Assembly (NCBI GenBank): GCA_045627885.1
Contig: JAZQOM010000018.1
Span: 1 to 22,962, forward strand
Length of the DNA: 22,962 nt
Origin: CALCTE01 sp045627885
Lineage (GTDB): Bacteria > Bacillota > Clostridia > Oscillospirales > CAG-272
Reading direction: 5' to 3'
The notes beneath the pieces are model-generated. The model searched no databases. It was given only the letters and a program-made list of their open reading frames with translations, and was not told where the DNA came from. Below are positions 1-7,171 of this stretch, piece after piece; within the stretch, counting starts at the first letter, position 1, and each line of letters opens with the position of its first letter. The position numbers and the translations under genes were made by a program.

Positions 1-7
1 TTTTCAT
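1..7 (-). CDS. Start of a leftward gene, cut by the window edge
   Basis: Only the ATG (positions 7-5) and part of the second codon, probably Lys, lie inside the window. The start is supported by a good ribosome binding site, AAAGGAAC on the minus strand at about 24-17, nine bases upstream. Nothing can be said about the product. Confidence 0.5.
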
Positions 8-106
8 AATAAATCGTTCCTTTATATGTCTTTATCTTTTATACGAACAAAATCGAAAAATGGCTACTGTTTTTGAAAAAAATTTTTGCTTTTTCTTTAT
101 GCGTGT

Positions 107-135
107 AGTATAGCATATTTTTGGCATAGGTGCAA
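107..135 (-). promoter_or_regulatory. Possible promoter for the left-edge gene
   Basis: On the minus strand TATACT (112-107) lies 17 bases after TTGCAC (135-130). The -10 is good and the -35 weak. It would give a leader of roughly 95 bases before the ATG at position 7. It abuts the hairpin cluster that starts near 142. Confidence 0.35.
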
Positions 136-141
136 GGGGAA

Positions 142-335
142 GGAGAATGAAGCGTTTGCTTTGCAAACATGGAAGCGGCGACAAAGCCGCTATGAAGTCG
201 TTGCTGCGCTCACGAATGAAGCAAAGTCGCCCGTTTTCTCTCATTCTCCCATTTTAATTTCTTCATGAGCGGCAGTTGCTCCGCAACTGCATGTGGCATT
301 CATTCCTTCATTAGCCCCAACGGGGCGACTTCATT
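142..335. repeat. Cluster of short hairpins with inverted ATGAAG/CTTCAT spacers
   Basis: This non-coding stretch fills most of the gap between the left-edge gene and the tRNA. GGAGAATGA (142-150) is matched by its exact inverse TCATTCTCC (241-249), like terminal inverted repeats. Short hairpins follow one another: GTTTGC/GCAAAC at 154-168 (3-base loop), AGCGGC/GCCGCT at 174-191, GCAGTTGC/GCAACTGC at 272-290 (3-base loop) and GCCCC/GGGGC at 314-326 (3-base loop). Between them ATGAAG (once ATGGAAG) recurs at 147, 169, 192 and 216, then its inverse CTTCAT at 261, 306 and 329, so the block is roughly mirror-symmetric about position 245. It could be a small non-autonomous mobile repeat or a structured RNA; I do not recognise a named family. 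Confidence 0.55.
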
Positions 336-336
336 G

Positions 337-368
337 AAAAAAGCACTTGCTTTTGCAAGTGCTTTTTT
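337..368. terminator. Intrinsic terminator, works in both directions
   Basis: An 8-bp GC-containing stem (343-350 with 355-362) and a 4-base loop are flanked by six A (337-342) and six T (363-368). On the minus strand it starts two bases after the tRNA-Gln CCA end and is the natural terminator of that gene. The symmetry lets it also stop transcription from the left. Confidence 0.85.
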
Positions 369-369
369 C

Positions 370-443
370 TGGCTGGGAATGAGGGATTTGAACCCCCACA
401 AACGGAGTCAGAGTCCGGTGTGCTGCCATTACACAAATTCCCA
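370..443 (-). tRNA. tRNA-Gln (anticodon CTG)
   Basis: The minus strand folds as a full cloverleaf. The acceptor TGGGAAT (443-437) pairs with ATTCCCA (380-374). The D-arm is GTGT/GCAC with the conserved GG, and the anticodon arm has loop CTCTGAC with anticodon CTG at 411-409, reading CAG. The T-arm has five G on its 5' side and loop TTCAAAT. The discriminator is G and CCA is encoded (372-370). Base pair 27-43 would be C-U, a mismatch at the top of the anticodon stem; the other four pairs are intact. A consensus promoter lies 27 bases upstream and a terminator directly downstream, so the gene is transcribed alone. Confidence 0.95.
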
Positions 444-469
444 TTATTCTTTTTCGGTCAACGCTTTAG

Positions 470-498
470 AGTATATCACGAATAAATGCGCTTGTCAA
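470..498 (-). promoter_or_regulatory. Sigma-A promoter of tRNA-Gln
   Basis: On the minus strand TTGACA (498-493), 17 bases, TATACT (475-470). The -35 is exact and the -10 has one change. The predicted start of transcription is about 20 bases before the mature tRNA 5' end at 443. Confidence 0.85.
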
Positions 499-532
499 TA
501 TCTTTTTTTGCAATCCGGCAAATATTATTTTT

Positions 533-568
533 GCTCCCGCAGGTCGCTTTAATACGCTCTGCGGGAGC
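533..568. other. 10-bp hairpin after asd, no U-tract
   Basis: GCTCCCGCAG (533-542) and CTGCGGGAGC (559-568) form a perfect 10-bp stem with a 16-base loop, 17 bases past the asd stop. Neither strand has the T run expected of an intrinsic terminator: on the minus strand the stem is followed by AAAAATAATA. It may be a 3'-end stabiliser, a factor-dependent stop or a weak terminator for the long leftward operon. Confidence 0.5.
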
Positions 569-584
569 TTCATTTTTGCTTATA

Positions 585-1661
585 TCAGTCGAAATATCCG
601 AGCTTACACAACAGCTCTGCCGAAAGTACGGCTCCGCCTGCCGCTCCGCGGAGCGTGTTGTGCGAAAGTCCCACAAACTTATAGTCAAAGAGTGTGTCCT
701 CTCTGAGTCTGCCTGCGGAAATTCCCATTCCGCCGTATAATTCGCGGTCAATTCCCGTCTGCGGGTGATTGTCTTCATCAAAATATGTTATAAACTGCTC
801 CGGCGCGGACGGGAGCTTATACTCCTGAGGCAGTCCCTTGTAATTCTTCCATGCGTCCAAGATTTCTTCCTTGCTCGGCTTATTCTCAAAGCTTATGAAC
901 ACCGTCGCAAGGTGTCCGTCGGTGACGGGTACTCTGATGCACTGTGAGGTGATAAGCATACTGTCGCAGGCTTTGATTTCTCCGCCCTCTATCTTGCCGA
1001 ATACCTTGAGCGGCTCTTTTTCGCTCTTCTCCTCTTCGCCGCCTATGTACGGAATTACATTGTCTATCATCTCGGGCCAATCCTTGAAGTTCTTGCCGGC
1101 TCCGGAAATTGCCTGATATGTCGATGCAAGAACCTTTACGGGCTTATATTTCATGAGCGGCGCTATCATCGGAACATAGCTCTGTATCGAGCAGTTCGGC
1201 TTTACGGCGATGAAGCCTCTCTTTGTGCCGAGGCGCTTTCTCTGCTCCTTGATTATCTCGAAATGCTCGGGGTTAATCTCGGGTATTACCATTGGAACAT
1301 CGGGCGTCCAGCGGTTTGCGGAGTTATTTGATACGACAGGGCATTCAGCCTTTGCGTATTCTTCCTCCAAAGCCTTTATCTCGTCCTTTTTCATATCTAC
1401 GGCGCAGAACACGAAATCGACCTTTGCGGCGACCTCCTTGACCTTTGCCGCATCCATTACCTTCATTTCGGCAACCTTTTCGGGCATGGGAAGCTTCATC
1501 TTCCATCTGTCGCCAACCGCTTCGCGATATGTCTTGCCCGCCGACCTCTCGCTTGCCGCAATAGCAGTAATTTCAAACATAGGATGCTCCGCAAGAAGCG
1601 TTACAAAACGCTGTCCGACCATTCCCGTACATCCTACGATGCCTACCTTTTTCTTTTCCAT
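585..1661 (-). CDS. asd: Aspartate-semialdehyde dehydrogenase
   Basis: This enzyme reduces aspartyl phosphate to aspartate semialdehyde with NADPH in the cytoplasm, the branch point to lysine/diaminopimelate, threonine and methionine. The 358-residue protein has the nucleotide-binding motif GIVGCTGMVGQRF (7-19), SNNSANR (111-117), the catalytic cysteine in VKPNCS (C157) and the Arg/His segment CIRVPVTDGH (H250). Length and spacing fit the archaeal/fungal-type subgroup rather than the Escherichia coli type. The ATG at 1661 has AGAGGTGA a few bases upstream. It is the last gene of the leftward operon, 17 bp after the YhaN-like ATPase. Its product feeds the homoserine branch used by the MetY-type enzyme encoded upstream in the same operon. 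Confidence 0.95.
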   Translation of the reverse strand: MEKKKVGIVGCTGMVGQRFVTLLAEHPMFEITAIAASERSAGKTYREAVGDRWKMKLPMPEKVAEMKVMDAAKVKEVAAKVDFVFCAVDMKKDEIKALEEEYAKAECPVVSNNSANRWTPDVPMVIPEINPEHFEIIKEQRKRLGTKRGFIAVKPNCSIQSYVPMIAPLMKYKPVKVLASTYQAISGAGKNFKDWPEMIDNVIPYIGGEEEKSEKEPLKVFGKIEGGEIKACDSMLITSQCIRVPVTDGHLATVFISFENKPSKEEILDAWKNYKGLPQEYKLPSAPEQFITYFDEDNHPQTGIDRELYGGMGISAGRLREDTLFDYKFVGLSHNTLRGAAGGAVLSAELLCKLGYFD

Positions 1662-1678
1662 AACAGTTCACCTCTGTA

Positions 1679-3868
1679 TTATATATTTATTATTTTTACA
1701 TTTTTGTCCGCAAGGAATCTCTGCTCGCGGTCATGACAGGTGAGTATCACCGTCTGCGTATTATCGGATATCGCATAAAGCACGGATGCAAGCTCCGAAA
1801 GCCGTTTGTCGTCTATTCTCGCAAATGCGTCGTCAAATATCATCACGGGCGGTTCCCCTTTATAAAGAAGCTTCAAAAGCCCGTATCTGAATGCGATATA
1901 AACGATATCCTGCGTTCCGCTCGAAAGATATTCTATGCTCCTTACGCTTTCGCCGTCCAAAACCGATATCATAAAATCCTTGTCCGCGACAAGCTTTGAA
2001 TATCTGCCTTTCGATGAGCGCATAAGCAGTTCCTCCGCATTATGCGTTATCTTGGGGCTGACTCCCGCCTTAAGCTCGGCTCCGGCGCCCTCAAGCACCG
2101 ATATTGCAAGAAGCAACGCATCTCTGCGCTTTATCTCCGATGCAAGCTCCGCCTTCTTTTGCTCGAGTTCCGAGAACAGAAGTGCCGGGTCTTTTGCCGA
2201 CGCCTCGAGCGCACCGAGTTTTCCGCTGTCGCCCGTGAGCTTCTGCGTATATACATCGACCTTTGAGCGATAAAGCTTGAGCTCCGTCGATACCGCGCTT
2301 TCCGGTCGTGTCGGCTTTGGCACGGTGTTTCTTATATTGCGAAGCTCCTCCTCGTTTACAGAAGCTTCAAGCTGTTTTAATGCGTATTCGCAGTTGCCGA
2401 ATTCTCCCTTGACCTTTGCGTATTCCATTATCTTTTCGCGCAGTTTTACGGCTTCGCTCTGCACCTGCTCGAAGCTCTCCGCCTGCGTAACAAGAAGCTT
2501 TCCGACGGCGGCTCTGCTTTCCGACGCTTTTGCTTTAGCGCTTTCGAACGCTTTTATTGCCGCGGACTGCTCCGAGCGGAGTGAGTCGTATTTCTCCCTT
2601 GCCGCTATCGCCGCCTTTGCCGCCTTGTAAAAGCCTTCTCTGTCCACGCCGTAGCTTTTTGCAAGTTTTTCGGATTTCTTTGATGAATAAAGCGAATATA
2701 CAAGCATCGCAAGTGCAATTACGGCAAATACTGCCGCCGCCGCAAAAAGCAACGACTTCGACTTCGGGAATACAATCGCAAGGACAAGAACAATAACCGC
2801 CGCAACCGCAAATAATACGGAAAGCAGCTTGCCCATTCTCGAGCCGTTTTTTGCCTTTTTATACTGCGCGATATCGCCGTTTACGCTCTCTTTGTCGCGT
2901 ATATCGTTCATCATATCAATCTGCTTTGATACGGACGCGGCGTGCTCCTTTGCCTCTTTTTCGACGGAGAATGCACTTCTGTAGCTTTCCAGAGCGGCGG
3001 TGAGTCTGTCGTTCATCTCATCGTCGTAATCCTCCGGAAGCTCCGAGCGCTTTTCCTTGCAAAGCTCTTGTTTTTCTTTGAAAAGTGCTCTTGCTTTGTC
3101 GAGCTCCTCAAGTCTGAAGGTTTTTTCGTAAAGCTTCAGGTCATCGTATTCTTTTTCGAGCTTTTCGTATTTTTCCTTCGAATCCTTGAGCTTTTCGCTG
3201 TTCTTTTCGTATTCGCCTTTGAAGAATATGTATTCGGCGTTATCCTTTTTTGACTGCTCAAATTCAGCCTCAAGCTGTTCTATTTCGTCCTCAAGCTCGG
3301 GAATTGTTCCGCCTCTGCCGCGCTGATGGTCAATGAGCGTTCTCTCCTTGCCGAGAAGTTCGGACGCTTTTTTTACACTTATATTCTCGTCGGCGGAAAA
3401 CAAAATGTTCTGTATCTGTTCGGCAAGCTCCCTGCCGCCCGTCTTCGGCCCGTCGCACTGCATGGACTGTGCACTGCCCGAATATGTTGCCGACGGGATG
3501 CCGAGAAAGTATTCGCCCACGCCGTCGGGACATTTTATCACCGCTCCGTCGAGCTTTCTCGTGACCGATACCGTGTCGCTCTTTCCCGCGTTATTTCTCT
3601 CTATAACGAATTCTTCTCCGTCTTTTACAACGGTCATACTGCCAGAAGCGGGGCTTCCGTCCCACGGGAGATAATGCTTTTTATCGCTGTCTGTTATGTT
3701 CTGCTTTGCGCCTGAGGCAAAGCCGTAGAACATAAATCTTATAAACATTGAAAGCGTGGATTTTCCGCTCTCGTTATCGCCTTTTATTATATTGAGCCCC
3801 TCGGAAAGGTTCAGCTCCTTATCTTTGAGCTTGCCGAAGGACGCAATATGAATATTTTTTATATACAT
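1679..3868 (-). CDS. YhaN/SbcC-like AAA ATPase with central membrane hairpin
   Basis: An SMC/Rad50-type ATPase of 729 residues, likely the partner of the adjacent nuclease in DNA end processing. Walker A is GDNESGKST (30-38). Predicted coiled coil rich in Lys/Glu covers about 190-330 and 400-590. The ABC signature is YLSSGTQD (647-654), Walker B is VMIFDDAFARID (675-686, with Asp-Asp where Asp-Glu is usual), and His711 in TCHD fits the H-loop. Between the coils, where SbcC/Rad50 carries a CxxC zinc hook, there are two hydrophobic helices (about 347-366 and 372-393) and no CxxC. This matches my recollection of the YhaN group (COG4717) and suggests membrane anchoring. It is shorter than Bacillus YhaN. 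The start has AAAGGA seven bases upstream, 15 bp after the nuclease stop. Confidence 0.85.
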   Translation of the reverse strand: MYIKNIHIASFGKLKDKELNLSEGLNIIKGDNESGKSTLSMFIRFMFYGFASGAKQNITDSDKKHYLPWDGSPASGSMTVVKDGEEFVIERNNAGKSDTVSVTRKLDGAVIKCPDGVGEYFLGIPSATYSGSAQSMQCDGPKTGGRELAEQIQNILFSADENISVKKASELLGKERTLIDHQRGRGGTIPELEDEIEQLEAEFEQSKKDNAEYIFFKGEYEKNSEKLKDSKEKYEKLEKEYDDLKLYEKTFRLEELDKARALFKEKQELCKEKRSELPEDYDDEMNDRLTAALESYRSAFSVEKEAKEHAASVSKQIDMMNDIRDKESVNGDIAQYKKAKNGSRMGKLLSVLFAVAAVIVLVLAIVFPKSKSLLFAAAAVFAVIALAMLVYSLYSSKKSEKLAKSYGVDREGFYKAAKAAIAAREKYDSLRSEQSAAIKAFESAKAKASESRAAVGKLLVTQAESFEQVQSEAVKLREKIMEYAKVKGEFGNCEYALKQLEASVNEEELRNIRNTVPKPTRPESAVSTELKLYRSKVDVYTQKLTGDSGKLGALEASAKDPALLFSELEQKKAELASEIKRRDALLLAISVLEGAGAELKAGVSPKITHNAEELLMRSSKGRYSKLVADKDFMISVLDGESVRSIEYLSSGTQDIVYIAFRYGLLKLLYKGEPPVMIFDDAFARIDDKRLSELASVLYAISDNTQTVILTCHDREQRFLADKNVKIINI

Positions 3869-3883
3869 TGACGCATCCTTTCT

Positions 3884-4984
3884 TTATGTAAAGTCCTTCT
3901 GCCCCGAAAGCGCCGAGAAAACATACTTCAGCGCAAGCTTTCCCTTTTCCCTCTCGGATTTGTCGTTGCTTTCGAGATACGGTTTTATCATTCTGAACAC
4001 AACGCCCTTGAGCGTCGGGTCGTCCTCAAGCTCCGAATAGCCGACCGCGGTGCTCGTATTGTCTGTTATCTCAAGCTTTTCCACGCTGTGCTTTGCTCTG
4101 TCCGAAGCGGTAATGCTTCCGACATCGGCGCAAAGACTGCCGGTAAGTGTTATGCGAAGATTGGTTTCGGTATCGTATTTTGAGCATATCTGGTCTATTG
4201 CCGCGGAAATTTTTTCTTTTGTCAAAAGCTCCGTGACATCGAGAGCTTCAATCTCAAAGCGCTTTCCGGAAAGTACGCGGAATTTCATATCGCGCTTATG
4301 CTTTGAAAGCTCGCCCATTATGAAGCCTTTATAGCCCGTCTCGCCGAAATCGCATGGGGCAAGGCAACCGGGATATGCGTATTTTTCGCCGCCGTACACG
4401 GTGTTGCCCTTGTGGATATGTCCGAGCGCGATATAGTCCGCGTCAAGGCTTTCGAGCAGCTTTTTGCGTATCGGGCAGTAGTTTGACATAACATCTTCCG
4501 TGTCGCCGTGAGCAAGTATGATGTTTATTCTCGAGCGGTCGTCGGGAACATAATCCTCGAGAGGGCACTCCTTCATATATTTATCGCAGAAGGCATAGCC
4601 GTAAACATCGGTGTTTATATCGTCAAAGCTGAATTTTTCGAGCTTTTCCGAGCGGAAGATATACACATTGGAGGGCCACTTGGCAAAATCGTAGGAGCCG
4701 CCCTTTACATAATGGTCGTGATTGCCGGGCGCGATTACGAATTTGCACTCCGGAAGTGATGCCATCTCCCTTGCAAGCTCGGAAAGCGTATTGTAGCTTG
4801 TGGTGTCGGAATCAAAAAAGTCGCCCGCTATTAAGAACAGCTTTACTCCGTTATTTCTTGCCGCCTCCACGGTCTTCGAGAATGCGCTTTTAAGTCTGTT
4901 CCGGGATTCTGTCGCCGCTTTTGCGGAAAGTCCGGAAAAGACGGTATCTATGTGTAAGTCGGCACAATGCAGTATTTTTAACAT
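3884..4984 (-). CDS. YhaO/SbcD-like metallophosphoesterase (DNA exonuclease subunit)
   Basis: This is a calcineurin-like metallophosphoesterase of 366 residues. All family motifs are present in order: HCADLHID near the N-terminus (first metal site), GDFFD, GNHDHY, LAHGD and ALGHIHKG. These bind two metal ions, usually manganese, for phosphodiester cleavage. The C-terminal third (about 230-366) lacks these motifs and should be the capping/ATPase-binding region. The pairing with the ATPase immediately downstream is the SbcCD/Mre11-Rad50 arrangement, with the order and lengths of the Firmicute YhaO-YhaN pair. The ATG at 4984 follows AAAGGAAAAG at a slightly long spacing, 18 bp after tmcAL. Substrate polarity cannot be read from sequence. 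Confidence 0.88.
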   Translation of the reverse strand: MLKILHCADLHIDTVFSGLSAKAATESRNRLKSAFSKTVEAARNNGVKLFLIAGDFFDSDTTSYNTLSELAREMASLPECKFVIAPGNHDHYVKGGSYDFAKWPSNVYIFRSEKLEKFSFDDINTDVYGYAFCDKYMKECPLEDYVPDDRSRINIILAHGDTEDVMSNYCPIRKKLLESLDADYIALGHIHKGNTVYGGEKYAYPGCLAPCDFGETGYKGFIMGELSKHKRDMKFRVLSGKRFEIEALDVTELLTKEKISAAIDQICSKYDTETNLRITLTGSLCADVGSITASDRAKHSVEKLEITDNTSTAVGYSELEDDPTLKGVVFRMIKPYLESNDKSEREKGKLALKYVFSALSGQKDFT

Positions 4985-5002
4985 ATTATTTTGCTTTTCC
5001 TT

Positions 5003-6121
5003 TCAGCCGATGACGGACGGACTCTGTCTGTACGCGTCCGCAAGTGACGGCATCGTTTTCTGCGCTGAAAACGCAAGTCTTGACCTTATATTCTCTCTTT
5101 CAAAATATTCCACGGCGCCGAGCTCCTTTACGGAAGCCGGCTTTGTCAGTATCGGGATTTTGCACGGCTTTTCCGAAAGGTATTCCCTGCCCCTCTTGCC
5201 TGCCGCAAGCAGCATTACATACGGCGGAAGCGTATCCCATTCGCAAGAGCCGATTCCGAGTGCCGTGCAGAGCGTCATTCTGCGCAGTCTTGCCGCCGTG
5301 TACTGTTTTACCGAGAGCTTTGCAAAGTATTCCTCCTGCGCTGCGGATGATTTTGCACATTCCGCAATACGCTTTGCCATATCGGGCGGAACATCTGCGC
5401 AGGGCTCTCTTTTATCGGCGTCCGTAAGTGCGCAAAGCAGGCTTCTCTCCGCAAGCTCCGGCGTTCTCATTCTGCCGTCGGCAACCGCTTGCGAAAGCAC
5501 GGAGAATGCCTCTTTCGGCATATATCCGCTTACATCGCATCCGTCGCGCATAAGCTTGCGAAGCTCTGTTGCGGACAGAATATTCTCTGCGCTTGTCCTC
5601 GAAAACAGCTCGTATCCGATGTTCGTATTTTCAAGCGCCGCAATATATTCGAGCGCAAGCATATCGTTTGGAAGTGCGGGGAGCTTTTCGCCGTATTTTT
5701 CAAAGTACGCCTCCGCCCTTTGTACGGGGTAAGGCACGGAATTGTTTTTGTTAAAATCAAGAGCCGCAAGGCGTTCCGCCGTTATCTTAAGCCCTTGCGC
5801 ATCGCCGCTTTCGCTTCCGAAGCAGAGTATATCCGCGCCGTCGAAGCATTCCGTCAGTTTTACGGCGCATGACGCATATCTCTGTGCCGGAGCAAGAGTG
5901 TACGATACGGGAAGTGCAAACACGGCGTCCGCGCCGCACAATACGGCGGCTTTAGCCCTGTCGTGCGCCGGCAGAACCGCATACTCTCCCCTTTGAACAT
6001 ATTCCGCGCTCATAAAGCATATAAGCGCACGGTCTGGGAATTTTTCTTTAATCTTTTTTATTATATATTCGTGCCCGTTGTGAAACGGATTGAACTCGCA
6101 GATAAGTGCGGCGGCTTTCAT
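5003..6121 (-). CDS. tmcAL: tRNA(Met) cytidine acetate ligase (YlbM family)
   Basis: This enzyme uses ATP and acetate to form N4-acetylcytidine at the wobble base of elongator tRNA-Met. The 372-residue protein starts MKAAALICEFNPFHNGHEYI, with the nucleotidyltransferase HxGH-like motif at 14-17 (HNGH). Mid-protein LSATELRKLM is the counterpart of the family's ISxTxxR nucleotide-binding motif. Length is close to the usual figure of about 400. The ATG at 6121 overlaps the stop of the methyltransferase gene by 4 bp (ATGA), indicating translational coupling. The family assignment is firm; activity is inferred from characterised Bacillus TmcAL. Confidence 0.9.
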   Translation of the reverse strand: MKAAALICEFNPFHNGHEYIIKKIKEKFPDRALICFMSAEYVQRGEYAVLPAHDRAKAAVLCGADAVFALPVSYTLAPAQRYASCAVKLTECFDGADILCFGSESGDAQGLKITAERLAALDFNKNNSVPYPVQRAEAYFEKYGEKLPALPNDMLALEYIAALENTNIGYELFSRTSAENILSATELRKLMRDGCDVSGYMPKEAFSVLSQAVADGRMRTPELAERSLLCALTDADKREPCADVPPDMAKRIAECAKSSAAQEEYFAKLSVKQYTAARLRRMTLCTALGIGSCEWDTLPPYVMLLAAGKRGREYLSEKPCKIPILTKPASVKELGAVEYFERENIRSRLAFSAQKTMPSLADAYRQSPSVIG

Positions 6122-6867
6122 ATTTGCTTCCTCAAAACATAGTAGGCTTTTTCGCTTTTTGCGGAAAGCTCTTCTTCGTTTATTCCGCCGAACACGGCAC
6201 AGAGCTCAAAACCGCTTTCCGCAATCAGCTTTGAAAGCGTTTTTTCGGTGTGGAGCTTTTCCGTGTGTATTTCGTCATATCTTGAATAAAGTCCGCTCTT
6301 TTCGCAGACGAAAAGTGACAGATAAAATCTGCATTTTTTCGTCTTCGGCTCATATTCGTTCTGCCAGGAGAGGAAAGCCTCCTCCGATTCGAGAACATAG
6401 GCGTTGTCCGAATATACATTCTCAAAGCGGTAGGCGGTATTGACATCGAATACAAGTATTCCGCCTTTTTCGAGACTGTCGTACGCCGACGACAGAAATT
6501 CCGCGACATCGGAGCTCTTTACAAGGTAGTTCACGCTGTCGGCAACCGATGCGGCAACATCAAATGTTCCCGCCGCACGGAAATCGCGCATATCGGCGCG
6601 AAGAATCCTCGCGCTCAAGCCGGAATCGCGCAGTTTCTTTTCGGCTACGGAAAGCTCTTCCTCGGATATGTCAAACGCGGTGACGGAATATCCGTTTTGA
6701 GCCATTTCGAGAGTAAGACTGCCCGTTCCGCAGGCGCAGTCGGCAAATCTCTTGCCGCCGTTTCCGTACATATTTGACATTTTTTCGATAAAGCGGGCGT
6801 ATTCCGCATACGGAAAATCGGTGTTCAAGCCGTCGTAATACGCCGCAAGTCCGCAATACTCGTTCAT
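6118..6867 (-). CDS. Class I SAM-dependent methyltransferase
   Basis: A 249-residue protein with the Rossmann motif I ADCACGTGSLTLEMA (42-56) and the acidic residue of motif II in VTAFDIS (Asp66), followed by a motif like that of YqeM/ubiE-type small-molecule methyltransferases (ILRADMRDF). No RNA- or DNA-binding domain is attached, so the substrate is unknown. It overlaps the yerC-like gene upstream and tmcAL downstream by 4 bp each, so the three are probably translated together. The link to tmcAL suggests, but does not show, a role in tRNA or cofactor metabolism. Confidence 0.85.
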   Translation of the reverse strand: MNEYCGLAAYYDGLNTDFPYAEYARFIEKMSNMYGNGGKRFADCACGTGSLTLEMAQNGYSVTAFDISEEELSVAEKKLRDSGLSARILRADMRDFRAAGTFDVAASVADSVNYLVKSSDVAEFLSSAYDSLEKGGILVFDVNTAYRFENVYSDNAYVLESEEAFLSWQNEYEPKTKKCRFYLSLFVCEKSGLYSRYDEIHTEKLHTEKTLSKLIAESGFELCAVFGGINEEELSAKSEKAYYVLRKQI

Positions 6868-7157
6868 TTGACGCCGCTTGTTCTCAAAAGAACGGTTTTA
6901 TATCCGTCGCTTCCGCTCTTCAGGCTGTGATTTACTCTGCTTATGGTGGCGGTGGAAAGCCCTGTTTCCTCATTTATTTCCGTATACTGTCTTCCGTCAT
7001 AGAGCATCTTCGCCGCTCTCATACGCTTGCCGAGCTCCGATATTTCGGAGCTTGTGCATATATCCTCAAAAAAATCGTAGCATTCCTCGACGGTTTTGAG
7101 CGACAAAATACACTCAAAAAGATAGTCGTTGTTTTTGCTTTTGAAATTTCCCTTCAT
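6864..7157 (-). CDS. YerC-type TrpR-family regulator
   Basis: A small DNA-binding protein of 97 residues from the chosen start. It has the TrpR-like fold sequence: SSEISELGKRMRAAKMLYDG (scaffold helices), then YTEINEETGLSTATISRVNH, a clear helix-turn-helix. This matches the YerC/YecD group of Firmicutes, annotated as a TrpR homologue without a known tryptophan role. I chose ATG at 7157 because GGAG lies six bases upstream. A longer frame would need a TTG at 7175, overlapping the metY stop, and adds only six residues. It sits 14 bp after metY and overlaps the methyltransferase by 4 bp. Its target is unknown; autoregulation of this operon is possible but not shown. Confidence 0.85.
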   Translation of the reverse strand: MKGNFKSKNNDYLFECILSLKTVEECYDFFEDICTSSEISELGKRMRAAKMLYDGRQYTEINEETGLSTATISRVNHSLKSGSDGYKTVLLRTSGVK

Positions 7158-7171
7158 AATGCGCTCCGTTT

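Noticed and set aside
142..335. Small peptide genes in the hairpin cluster (plus-strand frames at 86-268 and 265-552)
   Set aside because: No ribosome sites, the second runs across the tRNA gene, and the sequence is explained by hairpins and repeated spacers.
4800..5732. 310-codon plus-strand frame opposite tmcAL and the YhaO-like gene
   Set aside because: It spans two genes with clear family motifs on the other strand; its translation is Ser/Ala-rich without any motif, which is typical of an antisense shadow.
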